A stretch of DNA of 64,000 nt from Thermotoga profunda AZM34c06 (GCF_000828675.1 NZ_AP014510.1:2065413-2129412), one strand, 5' to 3'. Positions 9,571-19,515 are shown, numbered from the stretch's first letter. Numbers and translations are program-made. Notes: generated by a model not told the origin, from the letters alone.

Positions 9571-9719
9571 TTTGAACACCCCCTTGGTTTATCAAATAAA
9601 TCTTCTCCTATTATCAAGATCTTTCGCGTATCTTTTTCTCATGATTTTTCTAAGGCATCTTTAGCAAAATTATACCAGTAACTTGTGCTGAAACCATAAA
9701 GATACTCCGATCGAATTTG

Positions 9720-9746
9720 ATAGCAATTTATAGTAACGAGTGCTAT
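9720..9746. promoter_or_regulatory. CIRCE-like element (HrcA operator)
   Basis: ATAGCAATT, 9 nt, GAGTGCTAT. The consensus is TTAGCACTC-N9-GAGTGCTAA: the right arm matches 8 of 9 and the arms mirror each other at 7 of 9. An extended -10 (TGCTATACA, 9741-9749) overlaps the right arm, so HrcA bound here could block a distal dnaK promoter. The element lies about 85 bp upstream of the proximal consensus promoter, which is unusual. Confidence 0.55.
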
Positions 9747-9830
9747 ACAATTTATATGCTTTTATATTTATGATAAAAAAATGTCGTTATAAAGATATAC
9801 ACATAACATAGCGAAAATTTAACATAACCC

Positions 9831-9859
9831 TTGACAAACCACTTGATAGTTCATATAAT
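9831..9859 (+). promoter_or_regulatory. Sigma-A promoter of dnaK operon
   Basis: A perfect TTGACA (9831-9836), 17-nt spacer, TATAAT (9854-9859), placed 29 nt before the dnaK ATG, with an AGGAGGTG site at about 9877-9884. It is the strongest consensus promoter seen in the window. The rest of the 9571-9888 gap is AT-rich and holds the CIRCE-like element and presumably the divergent hydrolase promoter. Confidence 0.85.
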
Positions 9860-9888
9860 CGTGTTGGAAACTCACAGGAGGTGAAACG

Positions 9889-11664
9889 ATGAGCGAAAGA
9901 GAATATGTTGTCGGTATCGATTTGGGTACGACAAATTCAGTAATAGCTTGGATGAAACCAGATGGATCAATTGAAGTCATACCCAATGCAGAGGGAGGCA
10001 GGTTAACACCATCGATAGTTGCCTTTACCAAGACAGGTGAAATAATTGTCGGAGAACCTGCTAAAAGGCAAATGATTCTCAATTCTGAGAGAACTGTCAA
10101 ATCGATAAAAAGAAAGATGGGTACCGATTACAAAGTAAAGATCGACGACAAACAATACACTCCACAACAGATAAGCGCTTATATTTTGCAAAAGATGAAA
10201 AAAGATGCAGAACAATATTTAAATGGAAAAATCAAAAAGGCGGTCATCACATGCCCTGCGTACTTCAACGACGCTCAGAGACAAGCAACCAAAGAAGCAG
10301 GACAAATAGCAGGATTTGAAGTGTTGAGAATCATAAACGAACCAACCGCAGCGGCACTCGCATACGGTCTTGACAAGAAAAAAGAACAAAAAGTTCTTGT
10401 GTATGACCTTGGTGGAGGAACTTTTGATGTCTCCATACTCGAAATTGGTGAAGGAGTCATACAGGTTGTCGCAACATCTGGGAACAACCATCTCGGCGGA
10501 GACGATTTTGATCAGAGAATCGTTGACTGGATGGCTGAAGAGTTCAAAAAACAACATGGTGTAGATCTCAGAGAAGATAGACAAGCCTTACAGAGACTAA
10601 GAGATGCGGCAGAGAAAGCCAAGATAGAGCTTTCGAGCAAACTCGAGACCGATATCAGTCTTCCGTACATAACAGCTACAGCCTCTGGACCACTACACCT
10701 TGAAATGAGACTGACAAGATCTCTATACGAATCTCTGGTAAAAGACCTGTTCGATATGACCAAAGGACCTGTTGAGAAAGCATTGAATGATGCAAAATTG
10801 TCTCCAAGAGATATAGATGAAGTCATCTTAGTTGGTGGCATGACTCGTTCTCCAATGGTACATAGAATCATACAAGACATCTTTGGTAAAGAACCGAACA
10901 AGAGCGTCAACCCAGACGAAGCAGTTGCAATAGGTGCGGCAATTCAAGCAGCCATACTCGGTGGAGAAGCGAAAGAAAAAGATATCGTCCTGGTAGATGT
11001 CACACCTCTGACTCTTGGAATAGAAGTTAAAGGTGGATTGATGGAACCAATCATACCAAGAAACACAACAATACCTGTCAAAAAGAGTAAAATCTTCACA
11101 ACGGCTGAAGATTATCAAACAGAAGTTGAAATAAGGGTCTATCAAGGTGAAAGAACTATGGCAAGAGACAATATATTCCTTGGAAGCTTTAGACTCGTAG
11201 ATATACCACCGGCACCAAGAGGAGTACCACAGATAGAAGTGACGTTCGATATAGATAGTGATGGAATAGTCCATGTCTCTGCAAAAGATCTCGCATCTAA
11301 CAAAGAACAATCCATGGTAGTAACAGGCAGACACAAACTCAGAGAAGAAGATATTAAGAAGATGATGGAAGAGGCTCAAAAATATGAAGAGCAGGATAGA
11401 AGAAGACGCGAAGAAGTTGAACTCAAAAACAAAGCAGATGATCTTGCTTATAGTGTGAGTAAATCTCTGAAAGAGCATGGAGATAAACTACCAAATGATC
11501 TCAAATCAAGACTCGAACAACTTGTCAATGATTTGAGAGATGCAATAAACAAAGACGATATAACAAAAGTAAAAATGCTGTTCGATGATCTACAAAGAGA
11601 GAGTATGAAGATAGGTCAATATCTGTATGAAAATGTCAGAAAAGAACAATCGAGTTCACAATAA
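9889..11664 (+). CDS. dnaK: Chaperone DnaK (Hsp70)
   Basis: ATP-driven chaperone for unfolded and aggregated proteins. The actin-like ATPase domain (about 1-375) shows [21 protein letters not shown] and [12 protein letters not shown] substrate-binding beta domain follows ([10 protein letters not shown] onward), then a helical lid. At 591 aa it lacks the 24-residue insert of proteobacterial DnaK, as in Gram-positive and Thermotoga forms. It is first in an operon with hsp20 and a ClpB-like ATPase; grpE and dnaJ are not adjacent. Confidence 0.98.
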   Translation: MSEREYVVGIDLGTTNSVIAWMKPDGSIEVIPNAEGGRLTPSIVAFTKTGEIIVGEPAKRQMILNSERTVKSIKRKMGTDYKVKIDDKQYTPQQISAYILQKMKKDAEQYLNGKIKKAVITCPAYFNDAQRQATKEAGQIAGFEVLRIINEPTAAALAYGLDKKKEQKVLVYDLGGGTFDVSILEIGEGVIQVVATSGNNHLGGDDFDQRIVDWMAEEFKKQHGVDLREDRQALQRLRDAAEKAKIELSSKLETDISLPYITATASGPLHLEMRLTRSLYESLVKDLFDMTKGPVEKALNDAKLSPRDIDEVILVGGMTRSPMVHRIIQDIFGKEPNKSVNPDEAVAIGAAIQAAILGGEAKEKDIVLVDVTPLTLGIEVKGGLMEPIIPRNTTIPVKKSKIFTTAEDYQTEVEIRVYQGERTMARDNIFLGSFRLVDIPPAPRGVPQIEVTFDIDSDGIVHVSAKDLASNKEQSMVVTGRHKLREEDIKKMMEEAQKYEEQDRRRREEVELKNKADDLAYSVSKSLKEHGDKLPNDLKSRLEQLVNDLRDAINKDDITKVKMLFDDLQRESMKIGQYLYENVRKEQSSSQ

Positions 11665-11688
11665 AAATTTTTGAAAGGAGGGGTCTTC

Positions 11689-12132
11689 ATGTTGTTGGAA
11701 AGGCGTGAGGATTTCATGAAACCATTCAGAGAACTTCAACGTGAAATCGACAGACTCTTTGAAGACTTCTTCACTCCTATGACTCGCAGAAGTACAGTTT
11801 ACTCGTATTTACCAGATATCGATGTTTACGAAACCGACGACTCGGTAGTAGTCGAAGTTGAAGTTCCAGGAATGGACAAAAAAGACTTTGAAGTAAAGGT
11901 TGAAGACGGTATCTTGAGAATCACCGGAGAAAAGAAGCTCGAGCGCGAAAAGGAAAACAGAAACTACAAAATTGTTGAAAGATGCTACGGAAAATTTGAA
12001 AGATCCTTGTCTTTGCCCGATTATGTCGATGCAGATAAAATCAAAGCAAAATACGAAAATGGTGTCTTGACAATATCTTTGCCCAAACGCGAAGAGAAAA
12101 AGGCTAAAGTAGTAGATGTGAAAATCGAGTAA
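11689..12132 (+). CDS. Small heat-shock protein, Hsp20/alpha-crystallin family
   Basis: ATP-independent holdase that keeps unfolding proteins soluble for the DnaK/Clp machines. The alpha-crystallin domain spans about residues 40-135 and ends in the conserved NGVLTISLPK segment. The C-terminal tail carries AKVVDVKIE rather than a clear IXI motif. ATG 11689 is 7 nt after AAGGAGGGG; an in-frame ATG at 11671 overlaps that ribosome site and is rejected. It is 24 nt downstream of dnaK. Confidence 0.95.
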   Translation: MLLERREDFMKPFRELQREIDRLFEDFFTPMTRRSTVYSYLPDIDVYETDDSVVVEVEVPGMDKKDFEVKVEDGILRITGEKKLEREKENRNYKIVERCYGKFERSLSLPDYVDADKIKAKYENGVLTISLPKREEKKAKVVDVKIE

Positions 12133-12135
12133 AAG

Positions 12136-12157
12136 ATGGGGCGGGCAACCGCCCCAT
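12136..12157 (+). terminator. Intra-operon GC hairpin (hsp20-clpB)
   Basis: Nine-bp stem ATGGGGCGG / CCGCCCCAT closed by a GCAA tetraloop, directly after the hsp20 stop. No U-tract follows, only TAATTT and then the clpB ribosome site. It is more likely an RNA-stability or partial-attenuation hairpin than a true terminator. Confidence 0.6.
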
Positions 12158-12173
12158 TAATTTAGGAGGTGAC

Positions 12174-14405
12174 ATGATGCTGGACTTCAAAGACTACACA
12201 GAAAGTGCGCAGAGGGTTCTCACTTCTGTTCAAGATATCTTGAACAGATTTTCACAGAATCAAATGTCATCTGAGCATATATTGCTTGCAATTCTTGAAG
12301 ATGGTGACAATGCAGCTGTAGATATCTTGAGAAAGATTGGTGTGAACATAGATGCTCTGAAAGATGAAACATCGTCTTTTGTGGCAAGGTATGGAATGAG
12401 GGCGGGAACTACTTCTCAACCGGGTGCCGTTGCACAGGTTTATATAACACCCGATGCAAGACATGTCCTTGAAGAAGCACGCAAAGAAGCAAGGCGAATG
12501 GGTGATGAGAAGGTAGGAACAGACCATTTACTTCTGGGCATGATACTCGCGCCAAGTTCAATGACTTACAGGTTGCTGTCAAGACAGGGAGTGACTCCAG
12601 ACAAGGTATATGAAGCTATAAGAGAGCTTCGTACCAGCGGTAAAACTGCAGAAGACGAGAATGTCGATGTGCTTTTCAAATTCACAGAAGATCTCACAAA
12701 AATGGCAAAAGATGGAAAGTTATTACCGGTTGTTGGACGGGAAAAAGAGATTTTCAGAACTGTTCAGATTTTGGGAAGAAAATTCAAAAACAACCCTGTC
12801 TTGATAGGAGACCCTGGCGTTGGAAAGACGGCTATAGTTGAAGGACTTGCCCAGAAGATAATAAATGGTGATGTTCCGAGTTTTCTCAAAAACAAGAAAA
12901 TCCTAAAGTTAGATATGGGTAGAATCATAGCCGGCACAAAGTTCAGAGGAGAATTCGAAGAAAGAATGAAGAAATTAATCGACGCCCTCAGAAAAAATGT
13001 TGGTCAATACATACTCTTCATAGACGAACTTCACACTGTAGTTGGTGCAGGTGCGGCAGAAGGTGCTGTCGATGCAGCAAATCTTCTTAAACCAGAACTT
13101 GCCCGCGGCGAGATGCAAGTTATTGGTGCAACTACTGTAAATGAATATAGAAAATACGTTGAGAAAGATAAAGCACTTGCGCGAAGATTTCAACCGATTC
13201 TTGTAGGTGAACCATCGATAGAAGATACTATAGAAATATTACGCGGAATCAAAAAAGAATTCGAAAAGCATCACGAAGTTACAATAACAGACGAAGCTCT
13301 GATCGCTGCGGCTCGCTTGAGCGCAAGGTATATCACAGATAGATTCCTACCAGATAAGGCAATAGATTTGATCGATGAAGCAGCATCTGCAATCAGGCTC
13401 CAAGGCAATAACAAAATTGTAAATGAAAATGAAATCGCCAAGGTAGTCGAGTTGTGGACTGGCATTCCTGTATCAAGAATGCTCGAATCAGAAAGAGAAA
13501 AACTCATGAACCTTGAACAACTATTACATAAAAGAATTATCGACCAAGATGATGCAGTCAAAATGGTTGCACAAACAATCAGAAAAGCAAGAGCCGGATT
13601 GAAAGATCCAAAAAGGCCAAATGGTGTATTCTTGTTTCTTGGCCCAACGGGTGTTGGTAAAACAGAGCTTGCAAAGGCTCTCGCAGAAGTCCTTTTTGGA
13701 AGTGAAGACGCTCTGATAAGAATCGATATGAGCGAATACACAGAAAAACACACAGTGAGTAGGCTAATCGGTGCTCCTCCAGGATATGTTGGTTACGAAG
13801 AAGGAGGTCAACTGACCGAACTGGTTAGAAGAAGACCATACAGCGTTATTTTACTGGATGAGATCGAAAAGGCACACCCAGAAGTGTTCAATGTGTTATT
13901 GCAAGTATTTGATGATGGAAGATTAACCGATGGAAAAGGAAACACCGTTGACTTTAAAAACACGATCATAATAATGACAAGTAATATTGCCAGCGAACAC
14001 ATATTAGATGCACTCGAAGATGGTTTGAGTGATCTAACTCAACTCATCGAAGAAGAGATGAGAAAACACTTCAAACCGGAATTCATAAACAGAATCGATG
14101 CAGCAATAGTCTTTAAGCCTTTGACAATTGAACACATGAAACAAATAGTAGAACTTCAACTTGAGAAGATCGCTAACCGTATCAAAGAACAAAATAGAAG
14201 CGTTGTCTTTACAGCACAAGCTAAGGAATACTTGGCAAAACGGGGTTATATCCCCGCATTGGGTGCAAGACCTTTGAAACGTGTTATAGAAAATGAAGTA
14301 GAAGCACCATTGGCAGATAAGATCATCTCTCAGGAATTCAAAGAAGGCTCAACGATAACTATCGATGCAGACGAATATGGAATCATATTTAAAGAGGGGC
14401 AATAA
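12174..14405 (+). CDS. ClpB-like AAA+ ATPase lacking the coiled-coil middle domain
   Basis: Hexameric protein-unfolding ATPase of 743 aa: Clp N-domain repeats (1-145), NBD1 with Walker [13 protein letters not shown]2 with Walker [16 protein letters not shown] and the [18 protein letters not shown] pore segment. NBD2 runs straight through [11 protein letters not shown] without the IGF/IGL loop that ClpA/ClpC use to dock ClpP, so it resembles the disaggregase ClpB. However, the roughly 120-residue M-domain is absent: NBD1 ends IRLQGNN and the next domain begins about ten residues later ([13 protein letters not shown]). The second ATG (12177) may be the true start. The operon with dnaK supports a disaggregation role. 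Confidence 0.93.
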   Translation: MMLDFKDYTESAQRVLTSVQDILNRFSQNQMSSEHILLAILEDGDNAAVDILRKIGVNIDALKDETSSFVARYGMRAGTTSQPGAVAQVYITPDARHVLEEARKEARRMGDEKVGTDHLLLGMILAPSSMTYRLLSRQGVTPDKVYEAIRELRTSGKTAEDENVDVLFKFTEDLTKMAKDGKLLPVVGREKEIFRTVQILGRKFKNNPVLIGDPGVGKTAIVEGLAQKIINGDVPSFLKNKKILKLDMGRIIAGTKFRGEFEERMKKLIDALRKNVGQYILFIDELHTVVGAGAAEGAVDAANLLKPELARGEMQVIGATTVNEYRKYVEKDKALARRFQPILVGEPSIEDTIEILRGIKKEFEKHHEVTITDEALIAAARLSARYITDRFLPDKAIDLIDEAASAIRLQGNNKIVNENEIAKVVELWTGIPVSRMLESEREKLMNLEQLLHKRIIDQDDAVKMVAQTIRKARAGLKDPKRPNGVFLFLGPTGVGKTELAKALAEVLFGSEDALIRIDMSEYTEKHTVSRLIGAPPGYVGYEEGGQLTELVRRRPYSVILLDEIEKAHPEVFNVLLQVFDDGRLTDGKGNTVDFKNTIIIMTSNIASEHILDALEDGLSDLTQLIEEEMRKHFKPEFINRIDAAIVFKPLTIEHMKQIVELQLEKIANRIKEQNRSVVFTAQAKEYLAKRGYIPALGARPLKRVIENEVEAPLADKIISQEFKEGSTITIDADEYGIIFKEGQ

Positions 14406-14420
14406 AGCCCCTCATATTTT
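14394..14420. terminator. Bidirectional terminator, clpB-like / lacI
   Basis: Seven-bp GC stem GAGGGGC / GCCCCTC with an AATAAA loop overlapping the clpB stop, followed on the plus strand by ATATTTTT. On the minus strand the same stem follows the LacI-family stop and is trailed by TTTAAAT. Confidence 0.85.
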
Positions 14421-15425
14421 TGCTACTGAATCACGTTCTATAAAATGTGCCTTTAAGACTGTCTTGTTGTTCTTTCCATTGTGCATAATTCTGTCCAGTA
14501 ACAACGTTGCCGCTATTAGACCCATCTGTTCTGGTTCTTGCGCGACACATGTAATTGGTGGATCAAAGATTTGATTCCAATACGAATCATCAAAGCAAAC
14601 AATCGATACGTCTTCAGGTACCTTGAGTCTTAGATCCTTTATCGCTTTCATAACTCCGAGCATCATTAAATTATTTCCCACGATCAATGATGTTGGCTTT
14701 TCTTTGAAAGAAAAGAGTTTTTTAGCGGCTTCATAGGCACCTTCTTGAGTAGATTTACCATCTAAGATCCATTCCTGCCTTACTTCTATTCCAAGTTCCT
14801 TGCACGCCTTAAGGGCGCCATTGAGCCTCATTCTGCCGGTGAAAGACCTTGATCTAAGTGTTATGATACCAACACTTTCATGGCCATTTCTGTGGAGATA
14901 CTCAACGAGTTCTCTGACACCACCCTCGTTATCCGTTATCACATAACTTGTGTCGATATCAGGTACTATCCTGTCAAAAAATACCAATGGTATATTACTT
15001 TCCAAAACTTTTGCGTAGAGAGTTTTGTTTCCACCAGAATCAACAGGTGCTGCCAAGATACCCTCAACTCTTTGACCAATAAGAGTTCTGAGATTTTCTT
15101 CCTCATGTTCGGGATCTTCATCGGTTGAACACAAAAGTAAATGATAGCCAACTGGGTTAAAGACCTTTTCCATTCCCCTCACAATCTGAGCAAAGAACGG
15201 GTTTGATATATCAGGTATGAGCACACCTATGATTTTGGTTCTACCCTTTTTCAAGCCAGTAGCAGTCATATCAGGTGAATAACCCATTTGCTTTGCAACT
15301 TGAAGTATTTTCTGTCGCAACCCGTCACTTACTCCAGGTTTCCCATTCAAAGCCCTTGAAATAGTTGATACGTTAACACCAACAGTCTTTGCAATATCTT
15401 TGATTGTAACTTTCAGACAACACAC
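14412..15425 (-). CDS. LacI-family transcriptional regulator
   Basis: DNA-binding repressor with an N-terminal LacI helix-turn-helix (TIKDIAKTVGVNVSTISRAL) and a periplasmic-binding-protein-like effector domain (about 60-335), including SIVCFDDSYWNQIFDPPIT. The effector is probably a sugar. It is divergent from the sugar isomerase gene, and an AAACG-N4-CGTTT operator sits in the shared intergenic region. The start is GTG 15425 or the CTG three codons later; the AGAGGTG site does not settle this. Confidence 0.93.
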   Translation of the reverse strand: MCCLKVTIKDIAKTVGVNVSTISRALNGKPGVSDGLRQKILQVAKQMGYSPDMTATGLKKGRTKIIGVLIPDISNPFFAQIVRGMEKVFNPVGYHLLLCSTDEDPEHEEENLRTLIGQRVEGILAAPVDSGGNKTLYAKVLESNIPLVFFDRIVPDIDTSYVITDNEGGVRELVEYLHRNGHESVGIITLRSRSFTGRMRLNGALKACKELGIEVRQEWILDGKSTQEGAYEAAKKLFSFKEKPTSLIVGNNLMMLGVMKAIKDLRLKVPEDVSIVCFDDSYWNQIFDPPITCVAQEPEQMGLIAATLLLDRIMHNGKNNKTVLKAHFIERDSVAKI

Positions 15426-15579
15426 CTCTTTTGCGCAGAATCTATAAAGTTACTTGTTCGATTCTATTGTACAACATCTTCAAAGTCAATCAATCGTAGA
15501 TATCATCGAATTTCAGTGATTCAAAACAAGTATTTGAGAAAATCTCTCAATTTCTCATTTTTGCGTCGTTTTTCTTTGG

Positions 15580-15608
15580 TTGACTTTTTCTTTTGTTAGA
15601 GATATTCT
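15580..15608 (+). promoter_or_regulatory. Probable promoter of sugar isomerase gene
   Basis: TTGACT (15580-15585), 17-nt spacer, TATTCT (15603-15608). The LacI-type palindrome begins 17 nt downstream of the -10, a position suited to repression. Confidence 0.55.
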
Positions 15609-15624
15609 CTTATTGTGATTTCGC

Positions 15625-15638
15625 AAACGAATGCGTTT
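15625..15638. promoter_or_regulatory. LacI-type operator
   Basis: AAACG AATG CGTTT: two perfect 5-bp arms of the AACG/CGTT class used by LacI-family repressors, between the candidate promoter and the isomerase ribosome site. Likely bound by the divergently encoded regulator. Confidence 0.65.
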
Positions 15639-15663
15639 CCATGTACTGAAAGGGGTGTTAATA

Positions 15664-17079
15664 TTGAAAAGAAAAGTCGGTATTCTCACCTTCTCAGATG
15701 GCAGAGAATATGTTCACAAAGAACTGGTTCAGATTAACAAAAAATTCGAGGATGATCTTGCAAATGCTCTTGAATCAACAGGTGAAATAGAAGTCATAAG
15801 AGCAAACCAGATTGTTTATAAACCATCCATAGCAAAACAACAGGCTATCTTTTTGAGAGACAAAGGCGCCCAGATGACGATCTTCAATTACGCGGTCTGG
15901 GCTTTTCCACACTTCAGTGTGATTGCAAGTAAATTTGCCCCATCGCCATTTTTACTCTTTGGAAATATAAACCCCAAATACCCAGGTATGGTTGGAATGC
16001 TTGCCGCAGCTGGAGCACTTGATCAAGACGGGACGCAGACTCACAGAGTTTGGGGAGATATAAAACAAGATCGAGTTCTTAAACGAGTTCTCTCTTTTGT
16101 TAGAGCCGCTACCACAAAGAATATGCTCAGAGGTCAAAGATACGGTCTTTTTGGTGGAAGATCGATGGGTATGTACACTGCTGTACCAAATGTAGATCTC
16201 TGGAACAAACTTTTTGGAATAGACATAGAACACATTGATCAACTCGAAATTATTGAGAAAAGTAAAAAAATCTCAGATAAAGATGCAAAACACGCAAGAG
16301 AATGGCTTGAAAAGATGGTAAAAAAGATCCATTACGATGGAAAACAACTCACTCCAGAAAAATTGGAATTACAGATCAAAAGCTATTACGCAGTTAAAAA
16401 AATCTGTGAAGAATTCGAGCTTGACTTCACAGGTATAAAAGCTCAGCCAGAGTTGACAGAACATTTTGTGACCATGGATTTGACGGAAGCCTTTATGAAC
16501 GATCCATACGATTGGGATGGTAAAAAAGAACCAATAGTTTGCGCAACTGAAGCGGATTCAGATGGAGCTTTGACAATGCAGATATTTAAATTAATTTCAA
16601 ATCAACCAGTTCTGTTCGCAGATGTCCGACATTATGATGCTGGAAACGACTTCTTTGACTTGTGTAACTCTGGAGAACATGCAACGTTTTTTGCAGCAAA
16701 ATCTTATGATCCTGCCGTGAATCTTGCGAAAGTAGAGCTTTATCCAGAGAGTTTTTACTTTCCAGCTGGCGGAGCCTCTGTTAGACACATTGCAGCACCT
16801 GGAGAGGTAACCCTTGGACGACTCACTCGGAAAGATGGCGAATATGTCATGACCGTAATAAAAGGAGAATTCTTAGATTTTGGTGAACAAGAAAATGAAG
16901 AAAAGGCAAAAAACACACAAATAGAATGGCCACACGCCTTTGCAAAACTCAAAATCTCAGCAGATGATTTTCTGGCAACATATAGTTCTAATCATATTCA
17001 TGGAGTGTATGGGGATTATGTGGAGGAACTAAAACATTTTGCAGAATTGGCCAGAATCAAAATCAGAACTTATGTTTGA
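15664..17079 (+). CDS. L-fucose/L-arabinose isomerase-family protein
   Basis: Sugar aldose-ketose isomerase-like protein of 471 aa. Metal-ligand residues typical of the family are plausible in ATEADSDGALTMQI and in HIHGVYGDY near the C-terminus. The substrate cannot be read; FucI/AraI-like proteins act on L-fucose, D-arabinose or related sugars. TTG 15664 follows GGGGTG by about 8 nt and is preferred over ATG 15631, which has no ribosome site. It stands alone with its LacI regulator, with no kinase or aldolase beside it. Confidence 0.85.
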   Translation: MKRKVGILTFSDGREYVHKELVQINKKFEDDLANALESTGEIEVIRANQIVYKPSIAKQQAIFLRDKGAQMTIFNYAVWAFPHFSVIASKFAPSPFLLFGNINPKYPGMVGMLAAAGALDQDGTQTHRVWGDIKQDRVLKRVLSFVRAATTKNMLRGQRYGLFGGRSMGMYTAVPNVDLWNKLFGIDIEHIDQLEIIEKSKKISDKDAKHAREWLEKMVKKIHYDGKQLTPEKLELQIKSYYAVKKICEEFELDFTGIKAQPELTEHFVTMDLTEAFMNDPYDWDGKKEPIVCATEADSDGALTMQIFKLISNQPVLFADVRHYDAGNDFFDLCNSGEHATFFAAKSYDPAVNLAKVELYPESFYFPAGGASVRHIAAPGEVTLGRLTRKDGEYVMTVIKGEFLDFGEQENEEKAKNTQIEWPHAFAKLKISADDFLATYSSNHIHGVYGDYVEELKHFAELARIKIRTYV

Positions 17080-17235
17080 TTTATCCTAAAGGGGGTGAGA
17101 AGGGTCTTCCAGGTGTTTAAAACTTTGATGTTCTTAAACGAGCAAAATTATGAAATATGAGACTTAATATCTTGCGCTGCCTAGTTTGAATAATTAACAT
17201 TTATGAATTCAAAACCTAAGGAGGTGTACGACACT

Positions 17236-18027
17236 ATGAAAAGGATTATCAGTTTGGTTGCCATCTTGAGTATTATTATGATTCCTGTTTTCCTATTTGC
17301 AGTAACAACATTAGAGGAAATAGTCAAGAGAGGCAAAATAATTGTAGCTACTGACATGACAGCTGTACCCATGCAATACAGAGACTCTTCTGGTAAACCA
17401 ACCGGCTTCACAATTGAGTTGATGGAGCTTGCTGCCAAATATATGGGAGTACAGATTGAATGGCAGGACATGGCTTGGGAAAGTTTGATCCCTTCATTGT
17501 TGACTAAAAAGGTCGATATGATAGCTGCAAATATGTCTATGACTTTGACTAGATTGAAAACAATAAGGTTTTCTGAACCATTCTTTCTAACTGGTATAAG
17601 AGTTTTAGCAAGAAAGGACTCAAAGATGACTTATTGGAAAGATATTGCAGATCCTTCAGTAAAAATAGGTGCAACGATGGGTTCAGTACACGCCGACTAT
17701 ATCGAGAAACAACTTAAGAAAAAACCTTTCCTGTATGAAAACCTAGCAGAATGGCTTAACGATTTGAAAACAGGAAGAATAGACGCTGTTATGGATGACG
17801 AGATGCTTTGTATAGAACTTGTGAAAAATAATCCCGAACTCAAAATTCTCGAGGGCTATGTGCGTCCAGATACTTATGGGCTTGCGTTCAGACAAGATCA
17901 GGAATCGGATTCCCTGGTAAATTGGTTCAATTGGTTTATCAGATGGGTTAAATTAACTGGTGAATATGGAGAAATTTACAAGAAATATACTGGAATGGAT
18001 TGGACCCCATCTCCCATAATTGATTGA
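17236..18027 (+). CDS. Amino-acid ABC transporter, substrate-binding protein
   Basis: Extracytoplasmic binding protein (SBP family 3, His/Gln/Lys-Arg-Orn type) of 263 aa. It has an N-terminal signal peptide (MKRIISLVAILSIIMIPVFL) without an obvious lipobox. The family segments GKIIVATDMTAVPMQY and IAANMSMTLTRLKTIRFSEP are present. ATG 17236 follows AAGGAGGTG by 9 nt; an earlier in-frame ATG at 17203 is rejected. It is first in a unit with the ATPase and two permeases, separated from the ATPase by a strong hairpin. Confidence 0.94.
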   Translation: MKRIISLVAILSIIMIPVFLFAVTTLEEIVKRGKIIVATDMTAVPMQYRDSSGKPTGFTIELMELAAKYMGVQIEWQDMAWESLIPSLLTKKVDMIAANMSMTLTRLKTIRFSEPFFLTGIRVLARKDSKMTYWKDIADPSVKIGATMGSVHADYIEKQLKKKPFLYENLAEWLNDLKTGRIDAVMDDEMLCIELVKNNPELKILEGYVRPDTYGLAFRQDQESDSLVNWFNWFIRWVKLTGEYGEIYKKYTGMDWTPSPIID

Positions 18028-18036
18028 GACACTCAC

Positions 18037-18069
18037 TGAGGCGGGCCTAATTGCCCGCCTCATTTTCTT
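18037..18069 (+). terminator. Hairpin terminator/attenuator after binding-protein gene
   Basis: Ten-bp stem TGAGGCGGGC / GCCCGCCTCA with a CTAATT loop, then TTTTCTTT. It lies between the binding-protein stop and the ATPase ribosome site. Partial termination here would yield the usual excess of binding protein over membrane components. Confidence 0.8.
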
Positions 18070-18088
18070 TCCAATGGAGGTGTCGCGT

Positions 18089-18817
18089 GTGGAATCAGTT
18101 GTCGAAATAATTAATCTAAATAAATTCTATGGAAAAAATCACGTGCTTAAAAATATCAATTTGCGGGTTGAAAAAGGCGATGTACTTGTTATTTGTGGAC
18201 CAAGTGGGGCCGGGAAGAGCACTTTATTAAGATGTATAAATAGACTCGAGAATTTTGAAACAGGAACAGTGAGGGTGTTAGGAAGAGATGTTAAGATACA
18301 CACGAATTTGATGTTCATCCGTAGAAACACGGGCATGGTTTTCCAACATTTCAACCTTTTTCCACATTTGACAGTCCTCGATAACATAATTACTGCACCA
18401 ATACATGTCAAGAAAGTAGCAAAACACGAAGCTATTGAAAAAGCCAAAATGCTTCTTCAAAGGGTAGGATTGTCTGAAAAGCTAATGTCTTATCCTGACC
18501 AACTTTCTGGAGGAGAAAAACAAAGGGTGGCAATTGCAAGAGCTCTCGCAATGGATCCAGAAATCATGATGTTTGATGAACCAACATCGGCTTTAGATCC
18601 GGAAATGATAAAAGAAGTTCTCGACGTGATGATAGATTTAGCCAATGGAGGAATGACCATGATAGTAGTTACTCACGAAATGGGTTTCGCGAAACAGGTA
18701 AGCAACAAAATAGCGTTCATGGACAAAGGGGAGATTATCGAGTTCAATACCAAAGAATCTTTCTTTAGTAATCCAACGAGTCAAAGAGCGCGAGAATTTT
18801 TGAGCAAAATACTCTGA
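18089..18817 (+). CDS. Amino-acid ABC transporter, ATP-binding protein
   Basis: GlnQ/HisP-type ATPase of 242 aa that powers the importer. Walker A GPSGAGKST, the signature LSGGEKQRVAIARALAM, Walker B IMMFDEPTSALDP and the H-loop VVTHEMGF are intact. GTG 18089 is 6 nt after GGAGGTG; the longer in-frame ATG at 18020 runs through the upstream stop and hairpin and is rejected. Confidence 0.96.
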   Translation: MESVVEIINLNKFYGKNHVLKNINLRVEKGDVLVICGPSGAGKSTLLRCINRLENFETGTVRVLGRDVKIHTNLMFIRRNTGMVFQHFNLFPHLTVLDNIITAPIHVKKVAKHEAIEKAKMLLQRVGLSEKLMSYPDQLSGGEKQRVAIARALAMDPEIMMFDEPTSALDPEMIKEVLDVMIDLANGGMTMIVVTHEMGFAKQVSNKIAFMDKGEIIEFNTKESFFSNPTSQRAREFLSKIL

Positions 18818-18843
18818 TCCCGAATGAAAGGAAGAAGAAAACC

Positions 18844-19500
18844 ATGATCTTTGATTTCAGAACTCTAGTTCAGTATTTACCAGATTTCATGGAAGCTCTT
18901 ATAGAAACTCTGAAAATAGCAATAATAAGTTGTTTTTTTGCCATATTAATAGGTACGATAGCTGGATTTTTGAGTAACACAAGAAATAAGTTTTTTAGAA
19001 CGTTGATTGCATTTTATACAGGGCTCATTAGGTCAACGCCATTACTTGTACAACTTTATTTTGTACATTACGGACTTCCTATCTTGAACGTTATGCCTAC
19101 ACGCTTCCAAAGTGCTGTTATAACATTTTCTTTAAACACAGGAGCATATGTTTCGGAAATCATAAGAGGAGGTTTGCAGTCAATAAATATAGGGCAATTC
19201 GAAGCTGCATATTCTCTTGGTTTTTCTAGATTCCAAACAATTCGATTGATAATATTTCCACAACTCTTTAGGATAGTTTTACCGCCTTTGATTAGTCAAT
19301 TCTCTTATCTTATAAAAGATACAAGTTTAGCTGCTGTTTTAACAATTCCTGAGCTTACTTATATGGCAAGAAGAGCTGCTGCAACTACTTACAGACCCTT
19401 GGAATCTTTCATCCCACCAATGCTAATGTATTTTGCAATATATCTTGTTCTTAGCCTATCGTCCAACGGTTTAAAAAAGAAGTTATTTGGCAAGAAATGA
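18844..19500 (+). CDS. Amino-acid ABC transporter, permease 1
   Basis: HisM/GlnP-type membrane subunit of 218 aa with about five transmembrane segments. The cytoplasmic EAA loop FEAAYSLGFSRFQTIRLIIFP contacts the ATPase. The early ALIETLKIAIISCFFAI and GLIRSTPLLVQLYFVHYGLP segments are family hallmarks. It pairs with the next gene to form a heterodimer. Confidence 0.94.
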   Translation: MIFDFRTLVQYLPDFMEALIETLKIAIISCFFAILIGTIAGFLSNTRNKFFRTLIAFYTGLIRSTPLLVQLYFVHYGLPILNVMPTRFQSAVITFSLNTGAYVSEIIRGGLQSINIGQFEAAYSLGFSRFQTIRLIIFPQLFRIVLPPLISQFSYLIKDTSLAAVLTIPELTYMARRAAATTYRPLESFIPPMLMYFAIYLVLSLSSNGLKKKLFGKK

Positions 19501-19515
19501 GCAGGAGATGATCTG

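Noticed and set aside
10828-11478. Long minus-strand frames inside dnaK and clpB
   Set aside because: They mirror codon bias of the strongly expressed genes on the opposite strand, have no ribosome sites and no recognisable domain.
15631-15663. ATG 15631 as start of the isomerase gene
   Set aside because: It lies within the LacI-type operator and has no ribosome site; TTG 15664 is well placed behind GGGGTG.
17080-17235. Lysine or other amino-acid riboswitch upstream of the ABC operon
   Set aside because: The leader is short and AT-rich, and I found no multi-stem core resembling the lysine, glycine or SAM classes.
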